A stretch of 64,000 nucleotides of DNA from Phorcus lineatus (Eukaryota; Mollusca; Gastropoda; Trochida; Trochidae), in contig OV121086.1 in NCBI GenBank assembly GCA_921293015.1, positions 40,379,402 to 40,443,401 of the forward strand. Direction: 5' to 3'. The notes under the pieces are model-generated. The model worked only from the letters and a program-made list of their open reading frames with translations. It was not told where the DNA came from and did not search any database. The position numbers were made by a program, and so were the translations under genes. Within the stretch, counting starts at the first letter, position 1. Each line of letters starts with the position of its first letter. Positions 46,501 through 57,926 of this stretch are shown here, piece after piece.

Positions 46501-47869
46501 CTAGTCAAATCCAAAGGTCATTGTTGTCTTTAGATTTTGGTTTAAATCATTCACTATGTTCTTTTAGAGCTAATCTCTACTTAATCTAATCTCTATCTTA
46601 ATGGTAATTTGTTCTTTTATTACTTTTCATTTTCTCTTTTCGGAATGATTTTAACACATATGGTATAGTTTCATGGTAGTGACTGAACATAATTTTCGTA
46701 ATTACATGAAATGCATTAAATTGTGTTTACCATAGTTAAGAAAATATTGGAAAAAAGTCTTCCCAAAATTTTCTCATATTTATATATATATTATTAATAT
46801 CCCAAAATTTTTTCCCCATAAGATTTTACATGCACCAATCTTTATTCATTTATGTTAATTTTGCTTTGACTTTCAAGATGATATATATATATATATATTA
46901 CAAAACTCAATTGAGCATTGCTTGTTCACTGAAAATTTTCTTTACCTTTGCAAAGATACACAATACTTCGATGATTAAAACTTTGATGTTTTTATAATCT
47001 GAGTTAGCTTCATTTCTTTTCAATAGGAAAGATATGAAATAATTGAAAATGGATTATCTTAATGCATCTGTTGAGTCCATTCAATTTGTGTCATTTATAA
47101 GCAACCACAATCTCAGACATTCAAACTGCAAAATAACAGGAAATATGACATTGAATTAGAGATGAATGCCTAAAAAGGGAAAATCTTTCCTTAATTTAAC
47201 TTTTTAGATTAAAAAAATTACACTTTTGAGCTGGCTACCCCCAAGGATATTTCATGCACTGGTGGAAGGATTTTCTTCAAGTTAACAACATAAGCAGAAA
47301 CCTACTGGTACTGTACAAGTTTAAGTATTCTAAGAGAAAGAGGACCTTTCCCTATCATTTTCTTTCAATACAGCCAGATGGAAACAATGGAAACTTTATT
47401 TAATCATTCATTCAATCAAATGCTCTGCATTTGACATAAAACAGCCAATAAGAACTTGCTCTTCTTCAATAAATGACAACAAATATCATTTGAATAGTAA
47501 CTTGCATTCTCTATCGCTCAGGGTTTAACAACTTAAAATCTTATACTTGTTCCTTTTCTAAACTTCTATAATGAAAATATGTACTCAAGTTACCTCTTTG
47601 TTAAAGATACACTCATTACATTTCAATGAATATGTATTCCTTGACCTTTTGTTATAGTATGTTTTAGAGTAGAGTACCTTGGTATTTTCAAAAGTAAATC
47701 TAGTTTTCAATTAACCTACATTTAGATTGTTTGAAGTCTAATATACTTCAATTCAATTCAATGACAGCATTATTCCTTGACTTTCTGTGACAGTAAAGGT
47801 TAGCAAAGTAAATATAGATTAATCATCAAAGGGAAGGGGAGACAAGGATCACATTATTTAAGACAGAGG
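46501..47869. other. AT-rich non-coding stretch with short TA microsatellites
   Basis: ATTTATATATATATTATTAA near 46780 and a (AT)n run at 46881-46898. No gene or element recognised. Confidence 0.6.
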
Positions 47870-48240
47870 TCACACCCTGGACTAGTGTGACCTTCCGTGC
47901 ATTTCCAAATAACTCCATCTGTATCGTGTAAACTACTCTGAAATTGCAATGATTGTGTGAGTTGTGGTAGTTAGCAGGCTGTGGTAGTGTCAAGCCGGAT
48001 TTGGAATAATGTCACAGGAGGTATCAATGACAGATAGAGCTGGTGATGGGCTGGGGTTAATAGATGTGAACTTTATAGTCAACCATAACAAAGACTTTGT
48101 CAGCGGTGACTGTTAGCAGATGTTATTACAGCTCATCAAAACAATCACTGTAAATGATAGCTGCTGGTATTTACTGCATGAGCGGACAACGTAAAAACAT
48201 TTTGGAGATATTGCTCTGTAACTCTGGTAAAGTCATAACA
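47870..48240. promoter_or_regulatory. GC-richer block, candidate conserved non-coding DNA
   Basis: Contains AATGACAGAT, CATAACAAAGACTTTG (SOX/TCF-like, about 48086) and a GTGGTAGT pair 22 bp apart near 47963. No exon found. It stands out by composition only. Confidence 0.2.
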
Positions 48241-48641
48241 GCAATGGTGTTCTGGATAATAAGTTCTTGTTTTTTTAAATCTTGACATTTCAGGGTTTAT
48301 GCTTACATTCTACTTCATTAGGACGGATAAGGAAATCCAATTTGATGAAGGAGTTAAAATATATACTTCAAAACATCATGATTTTCATGACAAAGAAGTT
48401 GTTATTACAAAACCATTGCTGTTCTTGTGTTTACCACTTAAAAATGCCCTTCAAACGTTTAATCAAATTATATTAATCTCTTAAAAGGCATTATGACGTA
48501 AGTGTTTTCATACCAAACAGCATCCTGCTACGTCAGGGTAATTCTATCAGCATAACTCCTACTATACCCTGACATCAGTAAAACCAATTGACAACTAGTT
48601 ATTCATGGCTGAATTTAGCATGTAATTTTTTCAGCCAGTGA

Positions 48642-48797
48642 GCTGTTGCTTTACAAGGAGTTCGAAGGAAATGTCTTGAACTATGTGATCCTGTCATCAA
48701 GGTTCTGCCATTATTGGTGGATGCAAGTAATTTCATTGGCTGGTGCCCTATAGCGCTATACCAGGTATTTGGCCTGATAGATATCAGGGTTATGTAG
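48642..48797 (+). CDS. Low-stop stretch after splice-like site, doubtful exon
   Basis: GTAATTTTTTCAG (48622-48634) could be an acceptor. A frame from 48642 stays open for 51 codons to TAG at 48795, with a hydrophobic middle (KVLPLLVDASNFIGWCPIAL), and CTATACCAG|GTATTT near 48763 could be a donor. A TGA lies immediately upstream in frame, so the acceptor would have to fall within 48635-48642. No family recognised. The opposite strand is also open for 71 codons. Confidence 0.15.
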   Translation, partial: AVALQGVRRKCLELCDPVIKVLPLLVDASNFIGWCPIALYQVFGLIDIRVM

Positions 48798-48872
48798 GAG
48801 CTCTTTAGATACAAATATGCTGCTATGGGAATGTGGCAGGGTGAAATAAAAGCATTCCTATTGGATTTGGCC

Positions 48873-48955
48873 GGAGGGATATCTCTTTGGCTAAATCGGT
48901 AGAGTGTAGGAATGTCACCAGGAAGTCTTGGGTTCGAATCCCGAGGGAGGTGATC
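48873..48955 (+). mobile_element. tRNA-like sequence, probable SINE head
   Basis: CTCT (48883) and AGAG (48901) form a D stem around TTGGCTAAATCGGT, and TTGGG-TTCGAAT-CCCGA (48929-48945) is a good T arm with consensus B box GGTTCGAATCC. The acceptor and anticodon stems do not pair, so a working tRNA is unlikely. It is unlike the heads of the other two SINEs. No tail or target duplication could be defined. Confidence 0.55.
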
Positions 48956-49150
48956 TCACAATCACCTCTGTTACAGGAAGATAGTTTTTCACTTTATTTC
49001 TAACAATGTTTCTGTTGATGGCATTAATCTAGAGAAAAGCCAATAGATTTCAGAAATATAAGTAATAAAGTCAGAAATTGTGAATGACAAGATTTTTTGA
49101 GTATCTATAAGAACGATACTCTTATTTGTAATTAAACACATTATAACAAT
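48956..49150. other. AT-rich spacer
   Basis: Lies between the tRNA-like head and SINE-A. It may be the body of the first SINE, but no landmark is visible. Confidence 0.4.
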
Positions 49151-49164
49151 TGATGCTGAATAAA

Positions 49165-49399
49165 TGAGTGAGTGAGTTGGGGTTTAACGCCGCTTTCAAG
49201 ATTATTTCACTTATATTATGGCTGCTAGTATTATTGCAGGGAGAAAGCCCGCAACACCATTGTGGATATGCATTGTGGTGAAACCTGCGAGCATCGGCTG
49301 GAACTATAGCGATGAAATTCGGTGTAGCATTGCACCCAAACCTGACTGCGTGTAGAACAGTTCTCTACTGCAGACAAAGTTGCCGAGCCCCTGGCGGGA
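49165..49399 (-). mobile_element. SINE-A, 5'-truncated copy with target-site duplication
   Basis: TGATGCTGAATAAA (49151-49164) and TGATGTTGAATAAA (49400-49413) flank the copy. Between them lies the SINE-A body from GAGTGAGTGAGTTGGGGTTT to CCCCTGGCGGGA. Read on the minus strand, the element has lost its tRNA-like head and keeps its 3' end, CAACTCACTCACTC. This is the signature of LINE-driven target-primed reverse transcription that stopped early. Confidence 0.9.
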
Positions 49400-49413
49400 T
49401 GATGTTGAATAAA

Positions 49414-51370
49414 ACCAAGGGAGTAGCCAATGAGTATGACAAAACTATAAATGAGAATAAAAGGCTGCCTGTCTGAAACAAACTGACAAAAAGAACATAA
49501 TACATTAAATTTCAGTATCGTTGAATGTCAAAGTTAAAAAGGGCTAGATAAGTTTCTAATCATGAAAACGTTAGACCTGTCATTTTCAATTTCAGTAGAC
49601 CTTCCCACGGAAAAGTATATTTACACAAAACTGATCCAAATTTTTTTCTTAACCATCTTTGATCTTTTATCAATTTTCATTTCAAAAGGATACAGTGTAA
49701 ATATTTTCAAGAAATCCAAATACCAAGCCTAAAGAATCATCACTTTTGTTGAACTTTGTAAAACCATCAGCTCTTAGAGATCAAGTTTTTCTTAAGCCAC
49801 ATTTCTTGTTGATCTACAATAATGGAGAGAAATTGAAAGAAGCCTCAAAACAAGACCCAAGTGTAAATTCTCGTTGAACATTTTCTTGGTAAACATCCGG
49901 AGAACTGTCTCTGTAGGGTCGAATAAACGGGTACAAAAACACTCTACTCAAAGCGTCACTGTAAAGCCATGTTGTCTTGCTCAAATCAATACTCTTGTTC
50001 TTAGACTAAATCCCAAACCTGCCACAACATAATGAGCATACAACCGCTGAAATTACAATTTATTCATGGCTTCAAAAAGCAATCAATGCTTGTGCCGTTA
50101 CCGGATAACTGATGATAAGTTGACATCAGGTCATGCCGTTGTTAGGTTGTAGATGGCGAAAGGGAATCCTGGTTTGGTTTCATCTTGTCATCTTGTGTAT
50201 ATCATCTGTGTTGTTTATATATGTCCTCAAGATGTGACAATGTGTATGAGCAAACTGATACATTCAATAGGAAAAAATATGACAATATTTGATATACACA
50301 TACCTCAATATTTGTTAAAGAAATATCTTTTATATTGTTGGGAATATAGGTATTTTAACACCAAAAATAACATCGATGCAATGCTGCTGTCAAGCCTCAA
50401 AAAAGAAAATTACCTAGAAGATTGTGATAGTAATAATAGAAACAAATCGAAGAGATAAAACCAAAATTTAATTTAAAGTAAAAGTTTTTGAAGCACAGCA
50501 ACTTACTTGAAACATTCATTGTATTTGTCATCAAATTTTTCTTATATTAAAAATAAGTTTTAATATATGGTGCTTGCAACATCAAAAACATATAGCTATG
50601 CCGCCAAGAAAAACTTTTGAGACATCTAGTAAGTTGTATGTAATGAAAAGAGGTTCACGTTTCTATCTAGTTATTCATATGTCTTAGATACAAATATTTC
50701 AATTCATATGTAAAAATACATTTATTGGTCTACTGGTGCTTCAATTCAAGCAGAGGAAAAGTAAACTTGAAACCATGAAAAAAAACCCATTTGATTGAAG
50801 TTTGAAATCAAATGACACCATTGATTAAGTATGACTCCAACAACTCACGGAGTGACTCTTTAAATCAAAAGCTTCCAAAATTGACATTAGATTTGTGAAT
50901 CAAGGTACCTATGCAATTCATCAATACTCAAAAGATAACTTGACACAAGTTTGAGAATGATTATATTATAAAAACAACGAATTGACATTCTAATACACTC
51001 CATTCTCACTAATAAAATAATTAAATAACAAAATACCAACAACCCGTCTACTTTACAACTTCATTATGACATGACTTTGAAAATTGGATATTCTTTGGCA
51101 GTTTCAACAAGGTGATAACATTTCAAATTACCAATAACATCACTATCAAATACTTGTACAAAATGATGATTTCATGAATTCCAACCAAAATGATAAAAAG
51201 AATAAATAACCAATAACATTGCTATCAAATACTTGCACGTACAAAATGATTGCATTTAAGCCAAACTGATAAGGAGTTGTACTGATAATCCTTCATCAAA
51301 ATTACAAATTAATATGCTGTAGCAGCCTTGATGAAATAATTTCATAACAAACTACCACTATCATCTTCAG
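49414..51370. other. AT-rich non-coding stretch
   Basis: 49870-50150 is GC-richer with CpG-containing words (GGTCGAATAAACGGG, GCCGTTACCGG) and may be regulatory. The 101-codon frame from 50153 is lysine- and asparagine-rich toward its end and has no family signature. Confidence 0.45.
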
Positions 51371-51570
51371 AGCGAAGGAGTTGTTAATGATTACACGGTA
51401 ATCACTCTGAAGACTTGTGTCGACCTCCAAGTGGATAATACTTAGCAGCTCTTATCAGTCGATTACCACACTGGTAATAAACCGATTGGCCAGCTGAGGC
51501 TGTGTTGTGATCAGAATAACAATCAGGACACTTCATTAGGAAAACAGCACTTATTCAGTTAGCTCAACTA
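51371..51570. promoter_or_regulatory. Block with paired palindromes
   Basis: GATTACACGGTAATC (51389-51403) and TTACCACACTGGTAA (about 51464-51478) are two short inverted repeats built on the same GGTAAT core about 75 bp apart, in a GC-richer stretch. They may be binding sites for a dimeric factor. Inference only. Confidence 0.25.
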
Positions 51571-52696
51571 CACAGGCCTGCAGTAAAGTGGTAACCAAAT
51601 TAACCTATGTCTTAGCTTTATGCTCATCATGGATTGTGAAGAGGATAGTGACTTGTAATTGAATACATGCTGAGCTTTCCACATCTCAGTTAATTGTTTG
51701 AAATTACCTTTGGTCTTTTTATTACATAAATGTTGTTTTTGAAATTTTTCAAATGTTTTTCGTTGCAGGTGACTACTATTACACTTTGATAGGACGCTAG
51801 TACATGGAAGCTGATAGAATGCCATTATGAGATTGCCAAGCATATGATCTCCTATTTATCTTCCAAAGAAGATTTCCCTTGAGACTATCAATAGCATTAC
51901 TGATGATATCAGCAGCTTTCCGTTGACGTAAAAGTGATTTAATTTTTTTCTGATACTATTCAATTCATTTCAAACAAGTGTTGTTATTAAAGATATTTCC
52001 AAGATATGAAGGACAATGATGTTTTTTAACATCCTTAGATTAAGGAATGTCATGAAAATAACTCCATAGCGATGACACCTTCAAGTATTTTTTTACCTCT
52101 TTTTTCTTCCTCGATCTACGAACAATTGATCAGATCCAAAATTTCCACTGATTGTTATCAGCGGAGCCAAAATTATTCCATCAATCAAAAAACTTGATGA
52201 ACAAAAAATAGGAGAAAAAATCTGCTGCTGGATTTCTTTCATAATTCAAGTCTGATATGCCTGTCAATATAATGCCATTTTTCAGCTGGAATATCTTTGA
52301 TTTGTCTTGTCAGAAAAATAGATCATCCAATACTCGGGGGAATATTTTATTTGGTGCTGACAGATTGAGACTGAAAATGCAGATATATATGTATTTATGT
52401 TAATAGTTGAAAAATCATGACCTTAGATAATGTATACAGGGAAGATATATTTCAGGAGATATCTTGATATTTCTTTGGTTTAAATTCATTCAGTTTCCAT
52501 AATCTTCATTAAATGAATTAGTTATATATAAAACTTGAAAATAAGACATACCAGTAATAAAGATAAATGAAAACATAAAAAAGAATCATATTCAATGTCT
52601 ACTTAAATAAATAAAGTGCTGACATTATCCTTACAACAAAAAAGCAGGCTAATAGAGGCAGTTGATACAAGAAAAGCTTGGACTTCCGAGGGGTAT
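51571..52696. other. AT-rich non-coding stretch
   Basis: A 91-codon minus-strand frame (51568-51843) is rich in serine, lysine and glutamine and unrecognised. No splice support. Confidence 0.45.
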
Positions 52697-53057
52697 TTAA
52701 AGGGGCAGTAGCATGTTCTTTTAGATAAATTAAGAGATCACAATAAAATGAAAATGTCTCCTATTGCAAGACAATGTCTTCTGATATAAAAAAGCAGTTT
52801 TAAAAGGAATTTGTCGAGATGGGTTAAGCTATGCAAATTCATTTGCCTACCTAAAATGATTAAAAGGTGTTCACACAATAATGGCCACCAGTGGTTTTTG
52901 ATACTTGGTTATTTCCTCTATAACTACGGTTGATCAGGTTGAGTAATATATGCTTTGACCCTCTGAAGCTAATACATTTGGCATAAATCAATGGTGTTTT
53001 TTTTTTTTGAAAATTGAAGAATTAAATCTTTTGAAAAATGTGCTGCTGGCCCTTTGA
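52697..53057 (+). mobile_element. TTAA-flanked MITE, copy 4 (best preserved)
   Basis: TTAAAGGGGCAGTAGCATG at the left and GTGCTGCTGGCCCTTTGA at the right are inverted ends; the right TTAA has become TTGA. The core CCTACCTAAAATGATTAAAA, GGTGTTCACAC, AATGGCCACCAGTGG and TTTGACCCTCTGAAG is shared with the other copies. No coding capacity. Confidence 0.85.
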
Positions 53058-54264
53058 TGTAATTTAAATCTTTTTGAATCATTTGTAGATCATTGTCATC
53101 AGTTAAAGCAAAGCCATCTGAATATTCCTTCAATGAGTTTAAATCTACAGATTATATTACAGGGTTATTATTTTAAGAGCAATAAAACTTCTAGCTGAAA
53201 AAGAATATGAGTGTTAGGGGTTTTCATCTCTTTACGTGTGTGACCTTATATTTTATACTCGCTAAAGAAATAACAAGCTTAATGACATCAACTAGGCACT
53301 AAGAAGCATAATCTTGCACAATTTAAGACATGAAGTTTCAAAAACATTAAATTCTTACACTGAATCAGGCAATACCATCATAACTTAATATTTGAGATAT
53401 AAAGAGATATGCATCTTATTTAAAAGCCTTATTTGAAACTATCACATGAGAACAGATCAGTAAATAGCCAGTATGAAAGAAATATCCCTTTATTGTATCT
53501 TATATATGTCCGTATACATGTCATCAAAATTCTTTGGTTAAACGTAGTATGAAATAGAAAAACCATAAATAACAATGATTCATGACAGCTATTAATCATA
53601 CAACTTTAAAAACTAATTTGATGAAAACCACATAAAAAGTTGTATATTGACATTAAGAATAAACCACGGAGTAAAATAACGATGAAAAGAAACATATTCT
53701 TTTATAAGGATTTTGATGTTTAGTACCTTATTTTATCACCACCCATAAAACTATTAGTTTATTTAATACGAAAGACTCAAATTTCACACAATCTAGTCAT
53801 AAATCATTTATTCTGTTACAAGCACATAAAAGACCCATATTCCTTAAGGCCTGAGTTTAGGTCTACTGTGATATGATAAACACAAGCATTAAACCATATT
53901 AAAATTTTTATTTTAGACCAAATGAATAGAGTTAGAAATTGTTTAAAATGAAAACTTGCCTCAGGCAAACATCCATAATTGTATACAGTTGCCCATAAAG
54001 ACCTGAAGCAATCACCAGCTCAAATCTGAGTGAATTATAGACATGATGATGTAATATCTTGCATTATTACCCATATGCTTAATCATAAGTTGGGAATATT
54101 TTTAATAAGAGCACATATGTACATATCACTTTTGCACCATGAGCAACTGCCCTACATAACAAATCAAATCAATAATAAGACAAAATAATTTTCACAATAA
54201 CCATAACCTTATAGAACAATGTAACAATATTATAATTGGGATCACACAATCTGAAATAATACAT
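53058..54264. other. AT-rich non-coding stretch
   Basis: No gene or element recognised. Confidence 0.5.
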
Positions 54265-54400
54265 AGAGAATCTCACCCAAGTGTCTCCTGATATCAAATA
54301 AATCAACACGAGTTGATAAAAGTTACAAATATCCAAGGCTTACTTTTATCAACGAGTGTTGATATATTTGATATCAAAAGACACGAGGGTGAGATTCTTT
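54265..54400. repeat. Long hairpin: 59 bp arms, 18 bp loop
   Basis: AGAGAATCTCACCC at 54265 through TGATAAAAGT at 54323 pairs with ACTTTTATCAACGAGTGTTG at 54342 through GGGTGAGATTCTTT at 54400, with about seven mismatches. The loop is TACAAATATCCAAGGCTT. A transcript of either strand would form a near-perfect stem. Confidence 0.93.
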
Positions 54401-54661
54401 TTATCATCCAAAACCATTTTTCATTTCGATTCCGTGAAAAATGTATATTTCTAAACATTGCACTTCTCCAAGGCTCTCAGTGCGGTGATGTCATAGCACT
54501 GTGACGTCATTGCGTGATAATGTAAAACAATTGTGATGTCATGAACTTGACTGTAACAGGGCATTGTTCAAAATCTACTGTCCTAACAATATCTCCTAGG
54601 AGATATTGCTTGATTCTACACAAGCGATATCTCCTGTGGGACACAGTTTTGGATGATAAAA
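54398..54661. mobile_element. Inverted-repeat element next to the hairpin
   Basis: TTTTATCATCCAAAAC (54399-54414) and GTTTTGGATGATAAAA (54646-54661) are perfect 16 bp inverted ends about 230 bp apart. Inside, 54587-54608 is a perfect 22 bp palindrome centred on CCTAGG. Its right half, AGGAGATATTGCTTG, pairs again with CAAGCGATATCTCCT at 54621-54635. TGACGTCATTGCGTGATAA and GTGATGTCATGAAC lie between. Probably a MITE or a foldback remnant, perhaps one composite unit with the hairpin. Confidence 0.6.
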
Positions 54662-54877
54662 TACTTTTTTAGTCCCTTGCTGGATTCAAAACAAACCACT
54701 CAGAGAGGGCATATTGGACCATCAATTCACCCTAGCCAGACACTTGAAGTTGAAATTAGAAATACTTTATCTTTCTTTCCCTTGTTATACCCGGACAACA
54801 CCCTTAGGGTCAGGCAACCCTGCCTCCAGTTACCATACCAGCAGCTGATCAACTCCTCCTCCAGGCTATGTTCGTGA

Positions 54878-55078
54878 GGTGAGGTGATTTTGTGGTTTGA
54901 GGTCACTTTCAAGAGTATTTCATTTGTATCATGACTGGTAGTTTTATTGCAGGGGGAATGCCTGCATCACTATTGTGGTTATGCATTGTAGTGAAAACTA
55001 AGAGCATTGACTGGAAGTAGCGAACCAAGGGTGGTACTGTGCTGAAGCTGTTTCTTACTACTGCAGATAGTGTGATCC
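54878..55078 (-). mobile_element. SINE-A, decayed partial copy
   Basis: AGTTTTATTGCAGGGGGAAT, CATTGACTGGAAGTAGCGAA and AAGGGTGGTACTGTGCTGAA match the family body in the same orientation as the other copies. The head side is missing, and many substitutions mark it as the oldest copy here. Confidence 0.75.
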
Positions 55079-57265
55079 CAAATATAACAATGTTACATTT
55101 GTTCACTATCTAAATGGCATGTATCTCAAATTATAGATCAATACGGCTATTAGTTGCATCTTTGCCCATCGCTTGATAATATCTGTCTGTACTGAGAGTG
55201 TTCTATGTAGCTTCTGTCTTACTAAAGATAGTACTTTAACTATAAATACTTCAGTTCAAAGCTTAAAGAACTGCAAGTGTACACTGTCGTCACTTACAGA
55301 GTATTAAAGATGAAAGCGCGGCTACTCTTCTCTGGATTCCAGTCCTCTAACACATGTGGCCTCTGGTATACTTTCTTTCCTAAGCAAAGCTAATCAGCTG
55401 AAGAGTCAAGAAAATTGAATTGCTTTTGGAAAAAAATGAAACTTTTTTAGCTTTATCCTATTATCACCTTAGCTTGAAGATAAAACTTTAGTGACACGAT
55501 TTTTTTTCTCTTTATCTGCTGCTTCCAATTAATGACAAATCAATTGCCTAAATATTTATCTATTTTTGAAGTATGTACAGTTAATTTGTATCAGTGAGTA
55601 TTGTATAATATATATACATGAAGGTTATTGGAGTGTTAAATAAAATAAACTGATGTTTTAAGTTCCAGGTGTAGACAAACAAGTTTGCCCTCATTCTCAT
55701 CATTTTCAAACAAATCTGCATCCAAACAGATAGATATTCAGATGTATACATTTCTCTCTATAATTATTTTTTTTATCTTTTAATGATTTGAAGTCCATGA
55801 ATTACATACTTGTGTAAAAAGATTATGTAAGTTCAAGTCGTTTGATAAAAAGAGAGGAAATGGTCTCCAGATAGGCTTGTAGGGTTCGAAATATGAAGAC
55901 TGAAAATATATGCAAGACATTGCAAAATTCCTCCCCATGACCTTGAAATATTTTTGTTGTCACTGAAATTGGTCAGTGTCGATAAATCATAAGTCCGTGA
56001 GGTGACCTTGGTACATTATCAATTTCACTGAAACTGTCCAAATAGAAACTCCAGATCATTTGATGCATCATGGTAAAATGCTCAATCATTAAAAATGTCG
56101 ACAGAAAGCACCTCCCCACAAAGATTCAGTGTTGTTTAGGGCAGCAGTTCACAAGGTAAGAAACTGAAAATGCTTTAAAGAATGCAAAAGATCAGGTCTC
56201 TGAAGCTTAAGAATTTCTTTTTCCTCATCACTTGCATTTAAGTTCTGGCCTGCCTTGAAATAAAGCGTTGTCAATACAGCAATAAAAGCAGTAAGCAGAA
56301 AACATGTGACAAAACAAATCAATTTATGGGTTCAAAATGTTTCCAATAACAACGGACAAGGAAGAGTAAGTTTTTAAGTGAAGTGGACAAGAAATTGCTG
56401 AAACGGCATGAAAGCGACTGATTTTTGCCAACAAGTTAACCTATAGATATATAAAAAGTGAAGCACTCTGTGAACAACAAAACACATAAAAGCGAAGGTG
56501 ACCTTGAGCACTTAATCAATGCCAATACCTTATAATGATCCACGAAAGCAGTAGAAAAATCATAAAAAACAATAAAACCATCTTCGTAATGAGGAAAAAC
56601 GCAAAGATCACATCAAATGTAAATCAAAGTGGGAATACTGTTATCGTTATGGCTTTAACAGGAGAGAATGAAAGCCCACAATTGAGAAGCAGTAATGGTC
56701 TAGCAAGATTCCATTAACCCTCACACCCCATTTCTCTCCTCATGGCAAAGGGTAAAGAGAAATCCATCGTAAACTCATCTAGTATCGAACATCGATGACG
56801 AAACTGAATAAAAAGTGCTTAACTATCTAGCATTGACCAGTACTATATCGCCTGGCACCTGTACAAAGTCTACGTTGGCCCGTGATGCCGCTAAACCCAT
56901 CAAACCATGATGATAGATTCCTGAAGTCGTTAAGGCCAATACTAATGAATAATGAATGTCAATATAGTTCAGTATAACACAAGCAGATAGATGGGAATGG
57001 ATGTTGAGCTATTTGTTCACAGTTTTCTGGATACTCAGCACAATTTCCTGATTTTCTCATTGAAATTTTTAATCAATGGTTCATAAATAACACTGAATGT
57101 TTTGTAGGACATGTTTACATGAAATTTTTTGATTATTCAAAAAAATTATATTCTCAAGCTGAAAAACAAATTTATTTGGAAATAAAATTATCTTAACAAT
57201 TCCAACCCTAATATCAAATATAAATCAAGCCTGCTAACATTTATTATTGTCCATACAGGAGGCCA
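55079..57265. other. Non-coding stretch
   Basis: No gene or element recognised. 56440-56930 is somewhat GC-richer, with ACGATGACGAAAC-like CpG words, and may be regulatory. The 60-codon frame at 56535 has no family signature. Confidence 0.45.
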
Positions 57266-57617
57266 TTAAGGGGCATTAAAAGGATTTTAAAAATTTATTT
57301 ATTCAAATTTGCCCTCATTAACATTAGTCTATGCCACATGTCTTATCTACAGAAGGTCAAAATACCTCAACCCCATCATCCATAGCCATAAAGGAATAAT
57401 CAAACATCAAGCAAAAACCACTGGTGGACATTTTAGTGTGAACACCTTTTAATCATTTGAGGTAGGGAAATGGATTCACATAGCTTAACCAATCATGTTA
57501 CATTCATTTTATAACTGCTTTTTTTTCTAAAAAAAATTTTCTTAATTACTATTTGAAACATGAATTATCATTTTTGTGAGAACATGTTATTTCTTCAATA
57601 AAATATGCACCTTTTAA
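57266..57617 (-). mobile_element. TTAA-flanked MITE, copy 5
   Basis: TTAAGGGGCA at 57266 and TGCACCTTTTAA ending at 57617 are the inverted ends. The core reads in reverse relative to copy 4: CCACTGGTGGACATT, GTGTGAACACCTTTTAATCA, TTGAGGTAGGGAAATGGATT, CATAGCTTAACC. Confidence 0.8.
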
Positions 57618-57838
57618 ATGTTATGAAGTAACAGAGTTATTTATATCTAAATCTTATCCAAATTGAATTTAGATGTTAAAAGCTTATCATGCTTGAAGTG
57701 AAAATGGAGAAAAATTGTATCGAACTTATATCAACAAAATTATGCTACATGTCATTATAAATTATCAAAACATTTCCATTTTTCAATTTTTAACATATCT
57801 TACTTTATCTTAAAGTGGAAATCTAAACTAGCTATTAT
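57618..57838. other. AT-rich spacer
   Basis: Nothing recognised. Confidence 0.5.
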
Positions 57839-57926
57839 GATCTTGATGAGTAATTCACATAATCTCGATGAGTAATTTACATGATCTCGATGAGTAATTT
57901 ACATGATCTCGATGAGTAATTTACAT
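57839..57926. repeat. 22 bp x 4 tandem repeat
   Basis: GATCTCGATGAGTAATTTAC plus AT repeats exactly four times; the first unit has two changes. Confidence 0.97.

Noticed and set aside
46881-46898. TATATATA run as a TATA box or origin
   Set aside because: It is a plain AT microsatellite with no nearby start, initiator or exon.
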